This document shows positions 45,177-54,917 of a DNA stretch of 64,000 nt, piece by piece (within the stretch, counting starts at the first letter, position 1; every line of letters begins with the position of its first letter). The position numbers were made by a program, and so were the translations under genes. The stretch covers positions 265,378 through 329,377 of the forward strand of contig NZ_RAIR01000004.1 in the NCBI RefSeq assembly GCF_003625485.1. The letters run 5' to 3'. The stretch is from Butyrivibrio sp. CB08. GTDB lineage: Bacteria > Bacillota > Clostridia > Lachnospirales > Lachnospiraceae. The notes under the pieces were generated by a model, which ran no database searches, had not been told where the DNA came from, and saw nothing but the letters and a program-made list of their open reading frames with translations.

Positions 45177-46544
45177 TTACTGTGCAAGGATTGCCTGAAC
45201 ACCTTCGTTCATAGCTGCAATAGCATCATCAACGCTTGTCTCTTCGTTCATGATAAGGTCATGCTGCTCGTTGAGAACTGTCTCAATCTCAGATGACTTG
45301 TCGTTTGCAGGCATCTCAAGGTATGTGTGGCTTGTTACAAGTGCTTCCTTAGAAGCAGCGTCTGTTGGGAATCCATCCATTGAAGAGATGAGTTCTACGA
45401 TCTTGTCGTTTGTCATAGCTGGGATGTTACCTGTTGAAGCCATAACCTCTGCACCCTCTGATCCAGATACGAACTTAACGAAATCCCATGCTGCATCCTT
45501 GTTAGGAGCTGATGTTGGAACTGCAAGACCTGTGATTGTTGAAAGAGTTGATCCAGGCTCTACACCTGCTGCGTGAGGATACTTAACAATACCCCAGTTT
45601 GTGCAGTCTGTGTACTCGCCGTCTTTGATCTTCTGGATAAGTGTTGCGATGAACCATGAACCCATGTTGAGAGTTGCTACATTACCCTGAGCAAAAGCTG
45701 CTGAGTAGTGGAGACCCTGTGTCTTAAGTGTAGCGTAGTCCATGCATACGCCGTCCTTCTGCTGTGCGAGAACCATCTCGTAGTAAGGCTTTGTGAACTC
45801 GTAGTTGCCATCAACGATTGTGTTCTTTCCATCAAGGATACCATCAAGCTGGATTGTTGATCTCCATGTGTGGTAGTGTGCACCATAAACTTCTGAACCA
45901 GGAGTTGTATCTGTTACGCTTCTTGCAAGTGCATCGTACTCTTCCCATGTCATGTCGTTTGTAGGATAGTCAACGCCTGCTGCATCAAATACGTCCTTGT
46001 TGTAGAAAAGAACCCAGATATCTGAACGGAAAGGAAGCTCATAGAGATTTCCGTCGATTGTAACTTGATCTGTAACACCGTTGTAGAGTGAAAGATCTAC
46101 GCCGTCTGCTGAGATACGGTCATTGAGTGACTCAAGTACTCCCTTGTTAACAAGTGAAACGTAACCAGGAACGTCCTTGATTGTAACTACGTCAAAGTCT
46201 GAACCAGAACCTGAAAGCTGTGTTCCAAGAACTGTGCTGTAATCTGTTGATCCAAGGTCAACCATCTCGATTGTTACGTTTGGATGTGCTGCTGTATAAG
46301 CATCGATAAGTGGCTGATAGTAAACTGTGCTTGATACATCCCAAAGAGCCCATTTAAGATTAACTGGCTCATCTGATGCCTCTGCTGCTGGAGCCTCTGC
46401 TGCAGGTGCCTCTGCTGCTGGAGCCTCAGTTGTTTCTGTCTGTGCTGGCTCTGCAGGAGCGGTCTGTGCTGCGCTTCCGCAAGCTGTGATGTTGGCTACA
46501 ACCATAGCCATAGCAAGAATTGTGCTAAGAATTCTCTTTTTCAT
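45177..46544 (-). CDS. Extracellular sugar-binding lipoprotein of an ABC transporter
   Basis: Lipid-anchored solute receptor, 455 residues, family 1 binding protein. The signal peptide MKKRILSTILAMAMVVANITACG ends in the lipobox ITAC. An Ala/Pro/Glu linker with repeated APAAE units follows (about 28-60), then two lobes beginning VNLKWALWDVSS and including TWEEYDALARSV and GSWFIATLIQK. It is the first gene of the operon and the only exported protein in it. Ribosome site GGGAGGTTATTCC. A divergent two-component system lies upstream and is its likely regulator. Confidence 0.93.
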   Translation of the reverse strand: MKKRILSTILAMAMVVANITACGSAAQTAPAEPAQTETTEAPAAEAPAAEAPAAEASDEPVNLKWALWDVSSTVYYQPLIDAYTAAHPNVTIEMVDLGSTDYSTVLGTQLSGSGSDFDVVTIKDVPGYVSLVNKGVLESLNDRISADGVDLSLYNGVTDQVTIDGNLYELPFRSDIWVLFYNKDVFDAAGVDYPTNDMTWEEYDALARSVTDTTPGSEVYGAHYHTWRSTIQLDGILDGKNTIVDGNYEFTKPYYEMVLAQQKDGVCMDYATLKTQGLHYSAAFAQGNVATLNMGSWFIATLIQKIKDGEYTDCTNWGIVKYPHAAGVEPGSTLSTITGLAVPTSAPNKDAAWDFVKFVSGSEGAEVMASTGNIPAMTNDKIVELISSMDGFPTDAASKEALVTSHTYLEMPANDKSSEIETVLNEQHDLIMNEETSVDDAIAAMNEGVQAILAQ

Positions 46545-46567
46545 GGAATAACCTCCCTTTACATTTT

Positions 46568-46581
46568 AGCCGATGTCGGCT
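46568..46581. repeat. Short inverted repeat in the binding-protein mRNA leader
   Basis: AGCCGA-TG-TCGGCT. In the mRNA it makes a 5 bp stem with a four-base loop 13 bp upstream of the ribosome site region. Confidence 0.4.
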
Positions 46582-46625
46582 GTCCTTTGTTCACAGTAAT
46601 TTTATAATTGTTATACGAAATTAAG

Positions 46626-46654
46626 AATGTACATTCTTTAACTCTTGTTGACAA
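46626..46654 (-). promoter_or_regulatory. Promoter of the binding-protein/permease/lyase operon with palindromic operator
   Basis: Minus strand TTGTCA (46649-46654), 17 bp, TACATT (46626-46631). A perfect 16 bp palindrome AAGAATGTACATTCTT (46623-46638) covers the -10. This is a candidate binding site for the divergent AraC-type response regulator or a repressor. Confidence 0.6.
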
Positions 46655-46676
46655 AAAAATGCAATTTTTTTATATA
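46648..46676 (+). promoter_or_regulatory. Promoter of the two-component system
   Basis: Consensus TTGACA (46648-46653), 17 bp, TATATA (46671-46676). Its -35 shares five bases with the divergent -35 of the binding-protein promoter. The start would be near 46683, 37 bp before the kinase ATG. Confidence 0.65.
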
Positions 46677-46719
46677 AAATTGTATTTTATTAATCTTTCC
46701 CCTGCTCTAAACTATATCT

Positions 46720-48447
46720 ATGCGGGGTCACAAACATTCTATAAGGAACAAAATAATCATCTGGGCCATGGGCTTTGCCCTGATCCTGGCGCTGTCCGTA
46801 GCTTCTCTTAGCTACGTTCTTTCCGTGCGCTATTTAAAAGAGAATCAGCAGCAGTCCGCCCTGACCAATATCCACGTCCTTGGTAACGACCTGGACTCTG
46901 ATATAGGAAGTGTTCTTACCTTTGCTAACTGGATCCGCCTGGACAGCACGCTTGAAAACTACCTCCAGACCGTTAACAGAACCTACGCTTCTGACGAGCA
47001 TCTGGGAAAAAAGCTGTCTCTCTCCGCATGGAATCACCTCAATAATGAATTTAATATCATCGGCGTAAGAAACTATGTGGACAGAGTTATCATCTCAACT
47101 CCTGATGGCAAGCAGTACCTTCAGAGTATATCAGGCGGTGATGCCCAGAGTTCTCTTAGTAGCCCCATGACCATCATGGACACTGTCTTTTTTGATGAGC
47201 TTATAACTGATCCTTCTTATGCATGGATCGGCTTTGTTGATAACCCTCTTACCAAGAGCGGTAATCCAAGGGTTCTTCCGGTTGTACGTCCCATCTACAG
47301 TTCTTCATCATCGATTGTTCTTGGCTGGGTATATCTTGATATCCCCGAGAAGGTCATTACCAATGCCCTTAGGAACTTCGTGTTATCTGAGGATGATGCT
47401 CTTTTCCTTACCTTCAGCCACGGTCATTCCTACAGATATATGGGCGGAACTCTTGTAAAAGCCACTGTCCCGGAAGGAGTTATTGCCTACACCCTTCCAG
47501 ATTCCGGATGGATCATATCCTACCTTCCATCTGAAAAGGCCCTCACCAGCAGGATGAACTTTTACAGGCTCATGATCCTTCTTATATTTATGATCATCTT
47601 GTGTGCAGGACTTATCTTAAGTTTTGTTCTTCAGCGAAACATTACAAAGCCCGTTAATCTTCTTATTGGCCGCCTTGAAAAGATAGGTCAGGGAGACTTC
47701 TCAAGAGACGAGGCCCTTGAGTGGAACAACGAGCTTGGGGAGATTGGAAAGGGCATCAACTCTCTTTCCACTAATGTGTCAGACCTTATGGAGACCAAGC
47801 TTAAGGATGAGCAGGAGAGGCACGAACTGGAATACCAGGTTCTTCAGTCCCAGATCAATCCGCACTTTTTATATAATACCTTAAACACCATCAAGTGGAT
47901 GGCCACAATACAAGGGTCTGATGGAATAGCAGATATGTCCACATCTCTTTCGAGGCTCATGAAGAACATCAGTAAGAGCTCTCAGGACCTTATCCCCTTA
48001 AGCGATGAGTTCTCCCTGGTGGATGACTATTTTACCATTATGAAATACCGCTACGGCGGAACCATTGAGCTTGAGTACCAGACAGATGACGAGAGCCTCC
48101 TTGATGAGAAGATCAACCGCTTCTCTCTTCAGCCAATTGTTGAGAACGCCATCTTCCACGGCATTGAGCCAAAGGGCAGCGCAGGCAGGATCTTTATCCA
48201 CACCTACAGGCAGGATGGCAATGTTATAATAGACGTCACGGACAACGGCGTTGGCATGACCTCTGAGGCCATAGAGTCCGTACTCTCTGGTAAGACCCAG
48301 ACCAGCACAGAGTTCTTTAAGCAGATAGGCGTTTTCAATGTTAACGAGCGCATCAAATACACCTTCGGAGAGGGCTATGGTATAACCATAGAGAGCGAAC
48401 CTAACGTTTACACCACCATGAGATTTACTCTTCCCTCAGGGAAATAA
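46720..48447 (+). CDS. Sensor histidine kinase, YesM type
   Basis: Membrane sensor, 575 residues. Helix 1 is about 13-33, an extracellular sensing domain follows (about 35-280), helix 2 is about 285-308, then HAMP (LQRNITKPVNLLIGRLEKIGQGDFS). The His-kinase-internal region has the phosphorylated His in QSQINPHFLYNTLNTIKWMA, then a HATPase with LQPIVENAIFHGIEP and DNGVGM. This class controls carbohydrate ABC operons together with a YesN-type partner. No clear ribosome site precedes the ATG; the following ATG codons lie inside the first helix, so the start is kept. 12 bp separate it from the regulator gene. Confidence 0.94.
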   Translation: MRGHKHSIRNKIIIWAMGFALILALSVASLSYVLSVRYLKENQQQSALTNIHVLGNDLDSDIGSVLTFANWIRLDSTLENYLQTVNRTYASDEHLGKKLSLSAWNHLNNEFNIIGVRNYVDRVIISTPDGKQYLQSISGGDAQSSLSSPMTIMDTVFFDELITDPSYAWIGFVDNPLTKSGNPRVLPVVRPIYSSSSSIVLGWVYLDIPEKVITNALRNFVLSEDDALFLTFSHGHSYRYMGGTLVKATVPEGVIAYTLPDSGWIISYLPSEKALTSRMNFYRLMILLIFMIILCAGLILSFVLQRNITKPVNLLIGRLEKIGQGDFSRDEALEWNNELGEIGKGINSLSTNVSDLMETKLKDEQERHELEYQVLQSQINPHFLYNTLNTIKWMATIQGSDGIADMSTSLSRLMKNISKSSQDLIPLSDEFSLVDDYFTIMKYRYGGTIELEYQTDDESLLDEKINRFSLQPIVENAIFHGIEPKGSAGRIFIHTYRQDGNVIIDVTDNGVGMTSEAIESVLSGKTQTSTEFFKQIGVFNVNERIKYTFGEGYGITIESEPNVYTTMRFTLPSGK

Positions 48448-48459
48448 ATTGGAGAAGAA

Positions 48460-49755
48460 ATGTACAGATTACTGATTGTAGATGATGAGCCCCTTGTCCA
48501 GATAGGGCTCAAGAGCATGCTGGCAAAAGAGCTGGCGGATAAAATAGAAGTTATCGGAACAGCCTCAAATGGCCAGGAAGCCTGGGACATGATCAGCATG
48601 GATCCCCCGGACATTGTCATTGCGGACATAAGAATGCCCGTCATGACCGGCCTTGAACTGCTTAACAAGTCCCACAACAAATATGGCACAGTCCCGGCTT
48701 TTATCATGCTCACAGCCTATGAAGAATTTGAGATGGCAAGGCAGGCCCTCATCGGAGAAGCGGTGGACTATCTTGTTAAGATAGAGCTCAACCCTGCAAC
48801 TCTTACCAAAGCTATAAACAAGGCCATCCAGCGAATAGATGAGCTTAAGCCCCAGACCTCCCAGAAGGAAGGAAGCAGCGAAAGCTCCCTTGAAGACCTT
48901 CGTCAGAAGTTCATGGTAAAACTCTTTAACCATCTTGCTGGAAGTGAGGAAGAGTTTTTATCAGAAGCAGGACGTCTGAACCTTAGCTTTGATTACAACA
49001 GATACATTGTGGTCTACGGAGAGATCCACTCAGGGAACCAGTCTGAGGGCGCCGACAGCTCTTTTACCCAAGCTGCTCTTGACGTATATTCCTCCAGTAT
49101 CAGCATGGCCAAGGAGATAATCTCAAGGCATGCGCCATGCCAGATCGTGTCAATTGATATCCAACATTTTGCGATAGTCTTTATGTTCAACGAGGATGAG
49201 CCTGTGGCTGGAACCATGGACCTTATCACTGAGGCCCTTGAAAATGCCAGGACCATGATAAGCAGCTACTTTAAAGCTGAGATCACCTTTGGAATCGGCT
49301 CTGCAGTATCTGCACCCTTAGATATCGCAGTTTCTTTTGATGAAGCCAAGACTGCAGCTCAGCAGACTGACGCTTCCCAGCCGGTAAGGCTCTTTAGCCA
49401 CATCGTTGGAAGCAACAGAAGGTCAGGCAAAGATAAGCTTATTACTGCAATTCAGGAGTACATCGATTCCAACTTAAATGGCAAGCTCCAGCTAAATGAA
49501 GTGGCGGAAGTCTTTGGTCTGTCACCAGCCTACCTTTCAGTGCTGTTTAAAAAGACCACAGAGTCAGGATTTTCCGAATATGTTAATACCAAGAAAATTG
49601 ACAGGGCAAAAGAGATGCTCCTGTCCGGCGATATGAAGATCTATGAAGTGGCTGACGCCCTTGGATTTGAGTCAGCGTACTATTTTTCCAAGGTGTTTAA
49701 AAAGGTGGATGGCCACAGCCCAAGAGAATATATCCAAAGTAAAAGCGACATGTGA
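48460..49755 (+). CDS. AraC-family response regulator, YesN type
   Basis: A 431-residue partner of the kinase. The receiver domain (1-120) has acidic DDE at 8-10, phosphoacceptor Asp in PPDIVIADIRMPVMTG (about 55) and the conserved Lys in VDYLVKIEL. A middle region of about 200 residues follows, then a C-terminal AraC double HTH (QEYIDSNLNGKLQLNEVAEVFGLSPAYLSVLFKKTTESGFSEYVNTKKIDRAKEML and EVADALGFESAYYFSKVFKKVDGHSPREY). It probably activates the divergent sugar-uptake operon. Ribosome site TTGGAGAAGAA. Confidence 0.95.
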   Translation: MYRLLIVDDEPLVQIGLKSMLAKELADKIEVIGTASNGQEAWDMISMDPPDIVIADIRMPVMTGLELLNKSHNKYGTVPAFIMLTAYEEFEMARQALIGEAVDYLVKIELNPATLTKAINKAIQRIDELKPQTSQKEGSSESSLEDLRQKFMVKLFNHLAGSEEEFLSEAGRLNLSFDYNRYIVVYGEIHSGNQSEGADSSFTQAALDVYSSSISMAKEIISRHAPCQIVSIDIQHFAIVFMFNEDEPVAGTMDLITEALENARTMISSYFKAEITFGIGSAVSAPLDIAVSFDEAKTAAQQTDASQPVRLFSHIVGSNRRSGKDKLITAIQEYIDSNLNGKLQLNEVAEVFGLSPAYLSVLFKKTTESGFSEYVNTKKIDRAKEMLLSGDMKIYEVADALGFESAYYFSKVFKKVDGHSPREYIQSKSDM

Positions 49756-49777
49756 TGATACATGTCGCTTCATTTTT
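49743..49777 (+). terminator. Terminator of the two-component operon
   Basis: AAGCGACATGT pairs with ACATGTCGCTT around a six-base loop, then CATTTTT. The stop codon of the regulator lies inside the hairpin. It may also stop the convergent acyltransferase transcript. Confidence 0.85.
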
Positions 49778-50828
49778 ATATTATCCACTTTTTAAGTACT
49801 GGTATATGACTTATCACAAATACTATACATATGGAAATTGCAAAGTCAATAAGAGCCAGAACAGGCAGTGTAATGATTGGCGTTCCCATTACCGGACTTA
49901 GTCCTATTTTCCGAAATACTATAAGTCCAAAGTCATGTACCAGATATATTCCCAGGTTCATCTTTGAGAGCTTTACAATGACTCTCATTATTTTTGAGTC
50001 AGGGTCAACGTTCTGGAACCTGTAACGGAAGAAAACAAATGCTGCTATTCCAAAGAGAGGCATTCCTGCACTTGCATAGTCGTGATATATAAGTGTTGGA
50101 TACTGCTCTTTTATAATGACAAAAGAGACTACAGCGTACATCACAAGTACCGATGCAGTTCCTATGGCATATATGATCTTCCTTTGTTTCGGGGATAGCT
50201 CCTCCGTTCCAAAATAGTATCCAGCAAGATAATAAAATACATAACCTGATATATATGACAGTTCAAGTCTTCCGAATATTGACGCCACATACTGATTCGA
50301 TATTGGGAGCAGCTGAAGTGTGGGGATGGCATAAGCAAGCACAAAGGATGTTATAAGGAAATACTTCATTGCCTTCCTGTCAGCAGCAACGGGCCTTAGA
50401 GCCGGCGTTATAATGTAAAGTCCTGCTATGGTAAAGATGTACCACATGTGATATCTGCCAGAAATGGTGTCACTTAGGAGCTTTTCTCCAACTCCATTTG
50501 AAAGGCTCCTTGAAGATAACAGGCCACTGGTTATCACTGCGTAGATAAATGCCCAGAAAATGTACGCGCAAAGAAGGCGCGGAATATACTTCTTGAAGAT
50601 ATCAGACGGTTTGACATCTCTTTTTGGTGATAAAAACAGGTACCCACTGATCATTAAAAATACAGGGACGCTGAACCTTCCAAGCATATCAAAAACATTT
50701 AGAACACCCCAGGGATACAACGAAAATGGAGCAGCATACCAGCTGATGGCTCCCGTATGAACTATTATGACTCCCAGCATTGATGCGACACGGGCAATAT
50801 CAAGATAACACTCTCTTTTCTTCTCCAT
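49776..50828 (-). CDS. Acyltransferase 3 family membrane protein
   Basis: A 350-residue integral membrane protein with about ten helices. The N-terminus YLDIARVASMLGVIIVHTG carries the catalytic-type histidine of the acyltransferase_3 family, which O-acetylates or O-succinylates cell-surface sugars. PVFLMISGYLFLSPKR and SGRYHMWYIFTIAGLYIITP are further family marks. It starts 11 bp after the stop of the GGDEF-EAL gene, so it may be cotranscribed with it. The acceptor is unknown. Confidence 0.88.
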   Translation of the reverse strand: MEKKRECYLDIARVASMLGVIIVHTGAISWYAAPFSLYPWGVLNVFDMLGRFSVPVFLMISGYLFLSPKRDVKPSDIFKKYIPRLLCAYIFWAFIYAVITSGLLSSRSLSNGVGEKLLSDTISGRYHMWYIFTIAGLYIITPALRPVAADRKAMKYFLITSFVLAYAIPTLQLLPISNQYVASIFGRLELSYISGYVFYYLAGYYFGTEELSPKQRKIIYAIGTASVLVMYAVVSFVIIKEQYPTLIYHDYASAGMPLFGIAAFVFFRYRFQNVDPDSKIMRVIVKLSKMNLGIYLVHDFGLIVFRKIGLSPVMGTPIITLPVLALIDFAISICIVFVISHIPVLKKWII

Positions 50829-50839
50829 TTTATCGCTTT

Positions 50840-53152
50840 TTAAAAATACCTCCTGGTAAATTCCTCTGCTTCTACAGGTTTACCATAATAATACCCCTGA
50901 AGAGCCCTTACGCCCATACTTTTTAATTTTTCTCCCTGCTCTTTTGTCTCAATACCAACTGCATAGGCGTCTATATTCATATTACCAGCCAGGCCAACAA
51001 TTGTCTCTATAAGAACATTTGCATCTTCATCACTGTCTGCCCTGTGGATAAGGGACGGCGACATGTGGATCGCTGAAAATCCGCAGGTCAGAATATGGTT
51101 AAGATTGATGTCATCTCCGCCAAAATCATTCAGTGACAGCTTAAAGCCATACTCATTTAAGTTCCTAAGGGTCTCCTTGGCGGTTATGGAAGCTCCCATA
51201 ATTACATCATTACTGATATCAAGATGAACCTTTGAAGGGCTAAGATCATTCTTTTTAACAACCACTTTAAGGTTCTCCAGAAAATCCATGTCCAGTAACT
51301 GCAGCGGAGATAAATTGACTGATATGGATATATCCTGTCCACAGGTATCACGCCAGGTCTTAAGCTGACGTATGGCAGTTTCTATGATCCAGTTTCCAAG
51401 CCTGTTCATAAGGCCCACTTCTTCAGTGATCGGCAAAAGATCTGCTGCGGTGTAGTTACTTTCCCCCTTAAGTCTTGGGAAAACCTCAGCTGCAGTTAGT
51501 CGCCCAGTGAACGCATCTATTCTCGGCTGATAATGAAGTATGAAATCCCTGTCTGGCTCTGCTTTTCTTAGTCGTTCTTCCAAAGCTCTGTGCTTTTCAA
51601 CTGTTTCTACCAGACTACTATCAAAGAGTCTGAAGTTGTCTTTCTTGCCGCTGTGCTTAACGGCATACATAGCTGCATCTGCATACCTGACAAGAGTTTC
51701 TATCTGTTCTGAATCATCGGGATAAACAGATACTCCGATGCTTCCTGAGAGGGAGAATATGTATGTATCAATGTGCAAAGGAGTGTTAAACAGCTTTTGA
51801 AGATCCCTGGCACACTGAACGATCTCTTCTTTTTCGCTGATCTCTTCCCTTACCAGCATGAACTCATCTCCACCGGTTCTAAATGACGTGTATGATTTGG
51901 GAAGCGCAAGCATTCTTGAGCCAAACTCCTTTAATACCCTGTCTCCCATGTCGTGTCCATAGGTATCATTTATGGGCTTAAAGCAGTTTAGATCAACGCA
52001 AAAAATTACAAATCTCTTGCTCTGCTCTTTTGCCTTGTTTACAGCTTCCTCAAGAACAGTACTGCTGTACCTTCTGTTATACAGTCCTGTAAGGATATCC
52101 TGCTGCTTAAGAAGCTGCTCGCTTAAAGCACTGTTCTGGAAAGTAGCTGTGGTGATCCAGTATGCAAGTAGAGCAAATGCTACATAAAAGAACTCTCCAC
52201 TCTCAATCACTTTTAGGACCATCAGGATAATACTTAAAATGAGACCAGCTAAAACTACAATTCTGGTCCTTCTGACAGCTCCCTGTGTGTACTTGTACGG
52301 TTTAAACTGGAATACGTGATGATGATGAACCTGATGATAGATTCCATGAGCCATGAGTATCATGCATAGCATGTACACAAGGTTTGTGTATATATTTTCA
52401 GGATCCTGGCCCAAAGCCTGAACATAAGTGTAGGGAAAATCAAGCAGAATGTACCCGATAATTCCGAAAATCATGGTATTTGTGCCCTTAAGACCATTAT
52501 CTGTAGCGATCATCAAAGTCATGTGCACGATCATGATCAGAATAAAGATATTCACTGTGAAATACAGGTATATCCTGATAAGGGCTCCCTGATCAACAAG
52601 GTCATATGTGCCCAGATGCACCAGAATACGCCTTAGAGCAATGATTCCAATTACCGTAAAGGTCAGAGAGTTAATGAGGAACCGGTAAAGATCTTTTCCC
52701 TTTAATTTCTGGATAAAGTAGAATCCTACCGATGCACCAAAAAAATAGTTTGGCAGAAGAAAAATGAACGCGGCAAACTCATACAGCTTCTCACTACCTG
52801 TTATCCAATTGCTGATAAAGATCAGGATATCTGCAAAAGCATATGAAAAAATGCCTAAAGCAAGAATAAAAGAAGGTTTCCAAAACCTTCCCATTCGCTT
52901 AAGACATCCTAAAATAGTTATTCCTATAGCAAATCCTGTAATTGGTGAAAACAGCTCAATAAAAAAAGTAGCCTTTAGCATTGTGCTTATAAAAAAGCAG
53001 CTGTAGGATACTACGATGCCGGCCACAAAAACAAGATCCATTTTTTCGAATTTATTAGCAGACTCCTTATCCATGCCAAGCCCTCTACTGAGCCAACAAC
53101 CATCAATAATATTATACAAAAAGGCGCTACATCCGAAAAGACGTAGCGCCAT
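50840..53152 (-). CDS. Membrane GGDEF-EAL protein with degenerate EAL domain
   Basis: A 770-residue protein: about eight membrane helices (residues 28-345), then GGDEF (about 355-510) with an intact FRTGGDEF active site, then EAL (about 525-770). The EAL domain keeps Glu in AAEVFPRL, Asn in SVNLSP and Gln in LQGYYYG. The usual DDFGTG is NDFGGD, the LEITE Glu is Asp (LDISND), the catalytic Lys region reads AIHMS, and AEGVET reads AVGIET. I infer an active diguanylate cyclase and an inactive phosphodiesterase. The start may lie downstream of the first ATG; ATG codons also occur at residue 26 and 37. Confidence 0.9.
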   Translation of the reverse strand: MALRLFGCSAFLYNIIDGCWLSRGLGMDKESANKFEKMDLVFVAGIVVSYSCFFISTMLKATFFIELFSPITGFAIGITILGCLKRMGRFWKPSFILALGIFSYAFADILIFISNWITGSEKLYEFAAFIFLLPNYFFGASVGFYFIQKLKGKDLYRFLINSLTFTVIGIIALRRILVHLGTYDLVDQGALIRIYLYFTVNIFILIMIVHMTLMIATDNGLKGTNTMIFGIIGYILLDFPYTYVQALGQDPENIYTNLVYMLCMILMAHGIYHQVHHHHVFQFKPYKYTQGAVRRTRIVVLAGLILSIILMVLKVIESGEFFYVAFALLAYWITTATFQNSALSEQLLKQQDILTGLYNRRYSSTVLEEAVNKAKEQSKRFVIFCVDLNCFKPINDTYGHDMGDRVLKEFGSRMLALPKSYTSFRTGGDEFMLVREEISEKEEIVQCARDLQKLFNTPLHIDTYIFSLSGSIGVSVYPDDSEQIETLVRYADAAMYAVKHSGKKDNFRLFDSSLVETVEKHRALEERLRKAEPDRDFILHYQPRIDAFTGRLTAAEVFPRLKGESNYTAADLLPITEEVGLMNRLGNWIIETAIRQLKTWRDTCGQDISISVNLSPLQLLDMDFLENLKVVVKKNDLSPSKVHLDISNDVIMGASITAKETLRNLNEYGFKLSLNDFGGDDINLNHILTCGFSAIHMSPSLIHRADSDEDANVLIETIVGLAGNMNIDAYAVGIETKEQGEKLKSMGVRALQGYYYGKPVEAEEFTRRYF
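53118..53150 (-). terminator. pckA terminator
   Basis: Minus strand GGCGCTAC (53143-53150) pairs with GTAGCGCC (53123-53130), then TTTTT; 39 bp after the pckA stop. Confidence 0.88.
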
Positions 53153-53188
53153 TAATGTTTTTTTAAATAATTATAAACTAATTATTGA

Positions 53189-54802
53189 TTAAAGCTTTGG
53201 GCCAGCAGCTACAAGAGCCTTACCAGCGTCATTACCTTCATACTTCTTGAAGTTCTTGATGAATCTCTCTGCAAGATCCTTAGCCTTTGTCTCCCACTCA
53301 GAAGCATCAGCGTATGTATCTCTAGGATCAAGGATTGCAGGATCAACTCCTGGAAGTGATGTAGGAACTTCGAAATCGAAGATAGGAATCTTCTTGGTCT
53401 CAGCCTTGTTTACATCGCCGTTAAGGATTGCATCGATGATTCCACGAGTATCCTTGATGGAGATTCTCTTGCCTGTTCCGTTCCATCCTGTGTTTACAAG
53501 GTAAGCCTTAGCTCCTGACTTCTGCATCTTCTTAACGAGCTCCTCACCGTACTTTGTTGGATGAAGCTCAAGGAATGCCTGTCCGAAACATGCTGAGAAT
53601 GTAGGTGTAGGCTCTGTGATTCCTCTCTCTGTTCCAGCAAGCTTAGCTGTGAAGCCTGAAAGGAAGTAGTACTGAGTCTGCTCAGGTGTAAGGATTGATA
53701 CTGGAGGAAGTACTCCGAAAGCATCAGCTGAAAGGAAGATTACATTCTGAGCTGCAGGGCCTGATGATGTAGGATGTACATTAAGAACGATGTTCTTGAT
53801 GTGGTTGATAGGATATGATACACGAGTGTTCTCTGTAACGCTCTTGTCATCGAAATCGATCTTGCCATCACCTGCTACAGTTACGTTCTCAAGAAGAGCA
53901 TCTCTCTTGATAGCGTTGTAGATGTCTGGCTCAGAATCCTTATCAAGGCCGATAACCTTAGCATAGCAGCCGCCCTCGAAGTTGAATACTCCGTTGTCGT
54001 CCCAGCCGTGCTCGTCATCACCGATAAGAAGTCTCTTAGGATCTGTTGAAAGTGTTGTCTTACCTGTTCCTGAAAGACCGAAGAAGATTGCTGTGTTCTC
54101 ACCGTTCATATCTGTGTTAGCTGAGCAGTGCATAGAAGCAATTCCCTTAAGAGGAAGGTAATAGTTCATCATTGAGAACATACCCTTCTTCATCTCTCCG
54201 CCGTACCATGTGTTGATGATAACCTGCTCACGGCTTGTGATGTTGAATGCTACACAAGTCTCTGAGTTAAGGCCAAGTGCCTGATAGTCATCAACCTTAG
54301 CAAGTGAAGCGTTGTAAACTACGAAGTCTGGCTCGAAAGAAGCAAGCTCTGCCTCTGTAGGCTGGATGAACATGTTCTTGATGAAGTGAGCCTGCCAAGC
54401 AACCTCAACGATGAAACGAACTGCCATACGAGTATCCTTGTTAGCGCCACAGAAAGCGTCAACAACGAAGAGTCTCTTGTTGCAAAGCTCGTTCTTAGCA
54501 ATCTCTTTAACCTTAGCCCAAACTTCCTCGCTCATTGGGTGGTTATCGTTCTTGTACTCGTCAGATGTCCACCATACAGTGTCCTTGGAGTTAGAATCCA
54601 TAACGATGTACTTGTCTTTAGGTGAACGTCCTGTGTAGATACCAGTCATAACGTTAACAGCGCCGAGCTCTGTGTCAACGCCCTTCTCGTAACCAGTAAG
54701 TTCTGGCTTCATTTCCTCTGTGTAAAGATCATCATAGGAAGGGTTGTGAACGATCTCAGTTGTTCCTGTGATACCATACTTGGTTAAATCGATGTTTGCC
54801 AT
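53189..54802 (-). CDS. pckA: Phosphoenolpyruvate carboxykinase (ATP)
   Basis: Interconverts oxaloacetate and phosphoenolpyruvate with ATP/ADP. It has 537 residues, full length. The P-loop [16 protein letters not shown] (about 239-254) is followed by the metal site [19 protein letters not shown] and the late [17 protein letters not shown] are typical. In rumen and gut anaerobes the enzyme often fixes CO2 toward succinate; direction here is not decidable. It is monocistronic, with promoter and terminator; the ATG follows AAGAGGTTAACAA. Confidence 0.97.
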   Translation of the reverse strand: MANIDLTKYGITGTTEIVHNPSYDDLYTEEMKPELTGYEKGVDTELGAVNVMTGIYTGRSPKDKYIVMDSNSKDTVWWTSDEYKNDNHPMSEEVWAKVKEIAKNELCNKRLFVVDAFCGANKDTRMAVRFIVEVAWQAHFIKNMFIQPTEAELASFEPDFVVYNASLAKVDDYQALGLNSETCVAFNITSREQVIINTWYGGEMKKGMFSMMNYYLPLKGIASMHCSANTDMNGENTAIFFGLSGTGKTTLSTDPKRLLIGDDEHGWDDNGVFNFEGGCYAKVIGLDKDSEPDIYNAIKRDALLENVTVAGDGKIDFDDKSVTENTRVSYPINHIKNIVLNVHPTSSGPAAQNVIFLSADAFGVLPPVSILTPEQTQYYFLSGFTAKLAGTERGITEPTPTFSACFGQAFLELHPTKYGEELVKKMQKSGAKAYLVNTGWNGTGKRISIKDTRGIIDAILNGDVNKAETKKIPIFDFEVPTSLPGVDPAILDPRDTYADASEWETKAKDLAERFIKNFKKYEGNDAGKALVAAGPKL

Positions 54803-54845
54803 TTGTTAACCTCTTTTCTTTATGATTTTTTTGTACGAAATAACT

Positions 54846-54861
54846 GATATTTATAAATATC
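54846..54861. repeat. Perfect palindrome in the pckA leader
   Basis: GATATTTATAAATATC, 16 bp, about 50 bp after the expected start of transcription. It is AT-rich, so it may be chance, or an operator. Confidence 0.35.
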
Positions 54862-54917
54862 CAGATATTTCGCAGATACACTATTAAATTTTCCGGCAAA
54901 TGTGCGCCGATACTTCA

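Noticed and set aside
45177..46544. APAAE repeats in the binding protein as a possible repeat element
   Set aside because: They are short codon-level repeats of a flexible linker after the lipobox, common in Lachnospiraceae lipoproteins.
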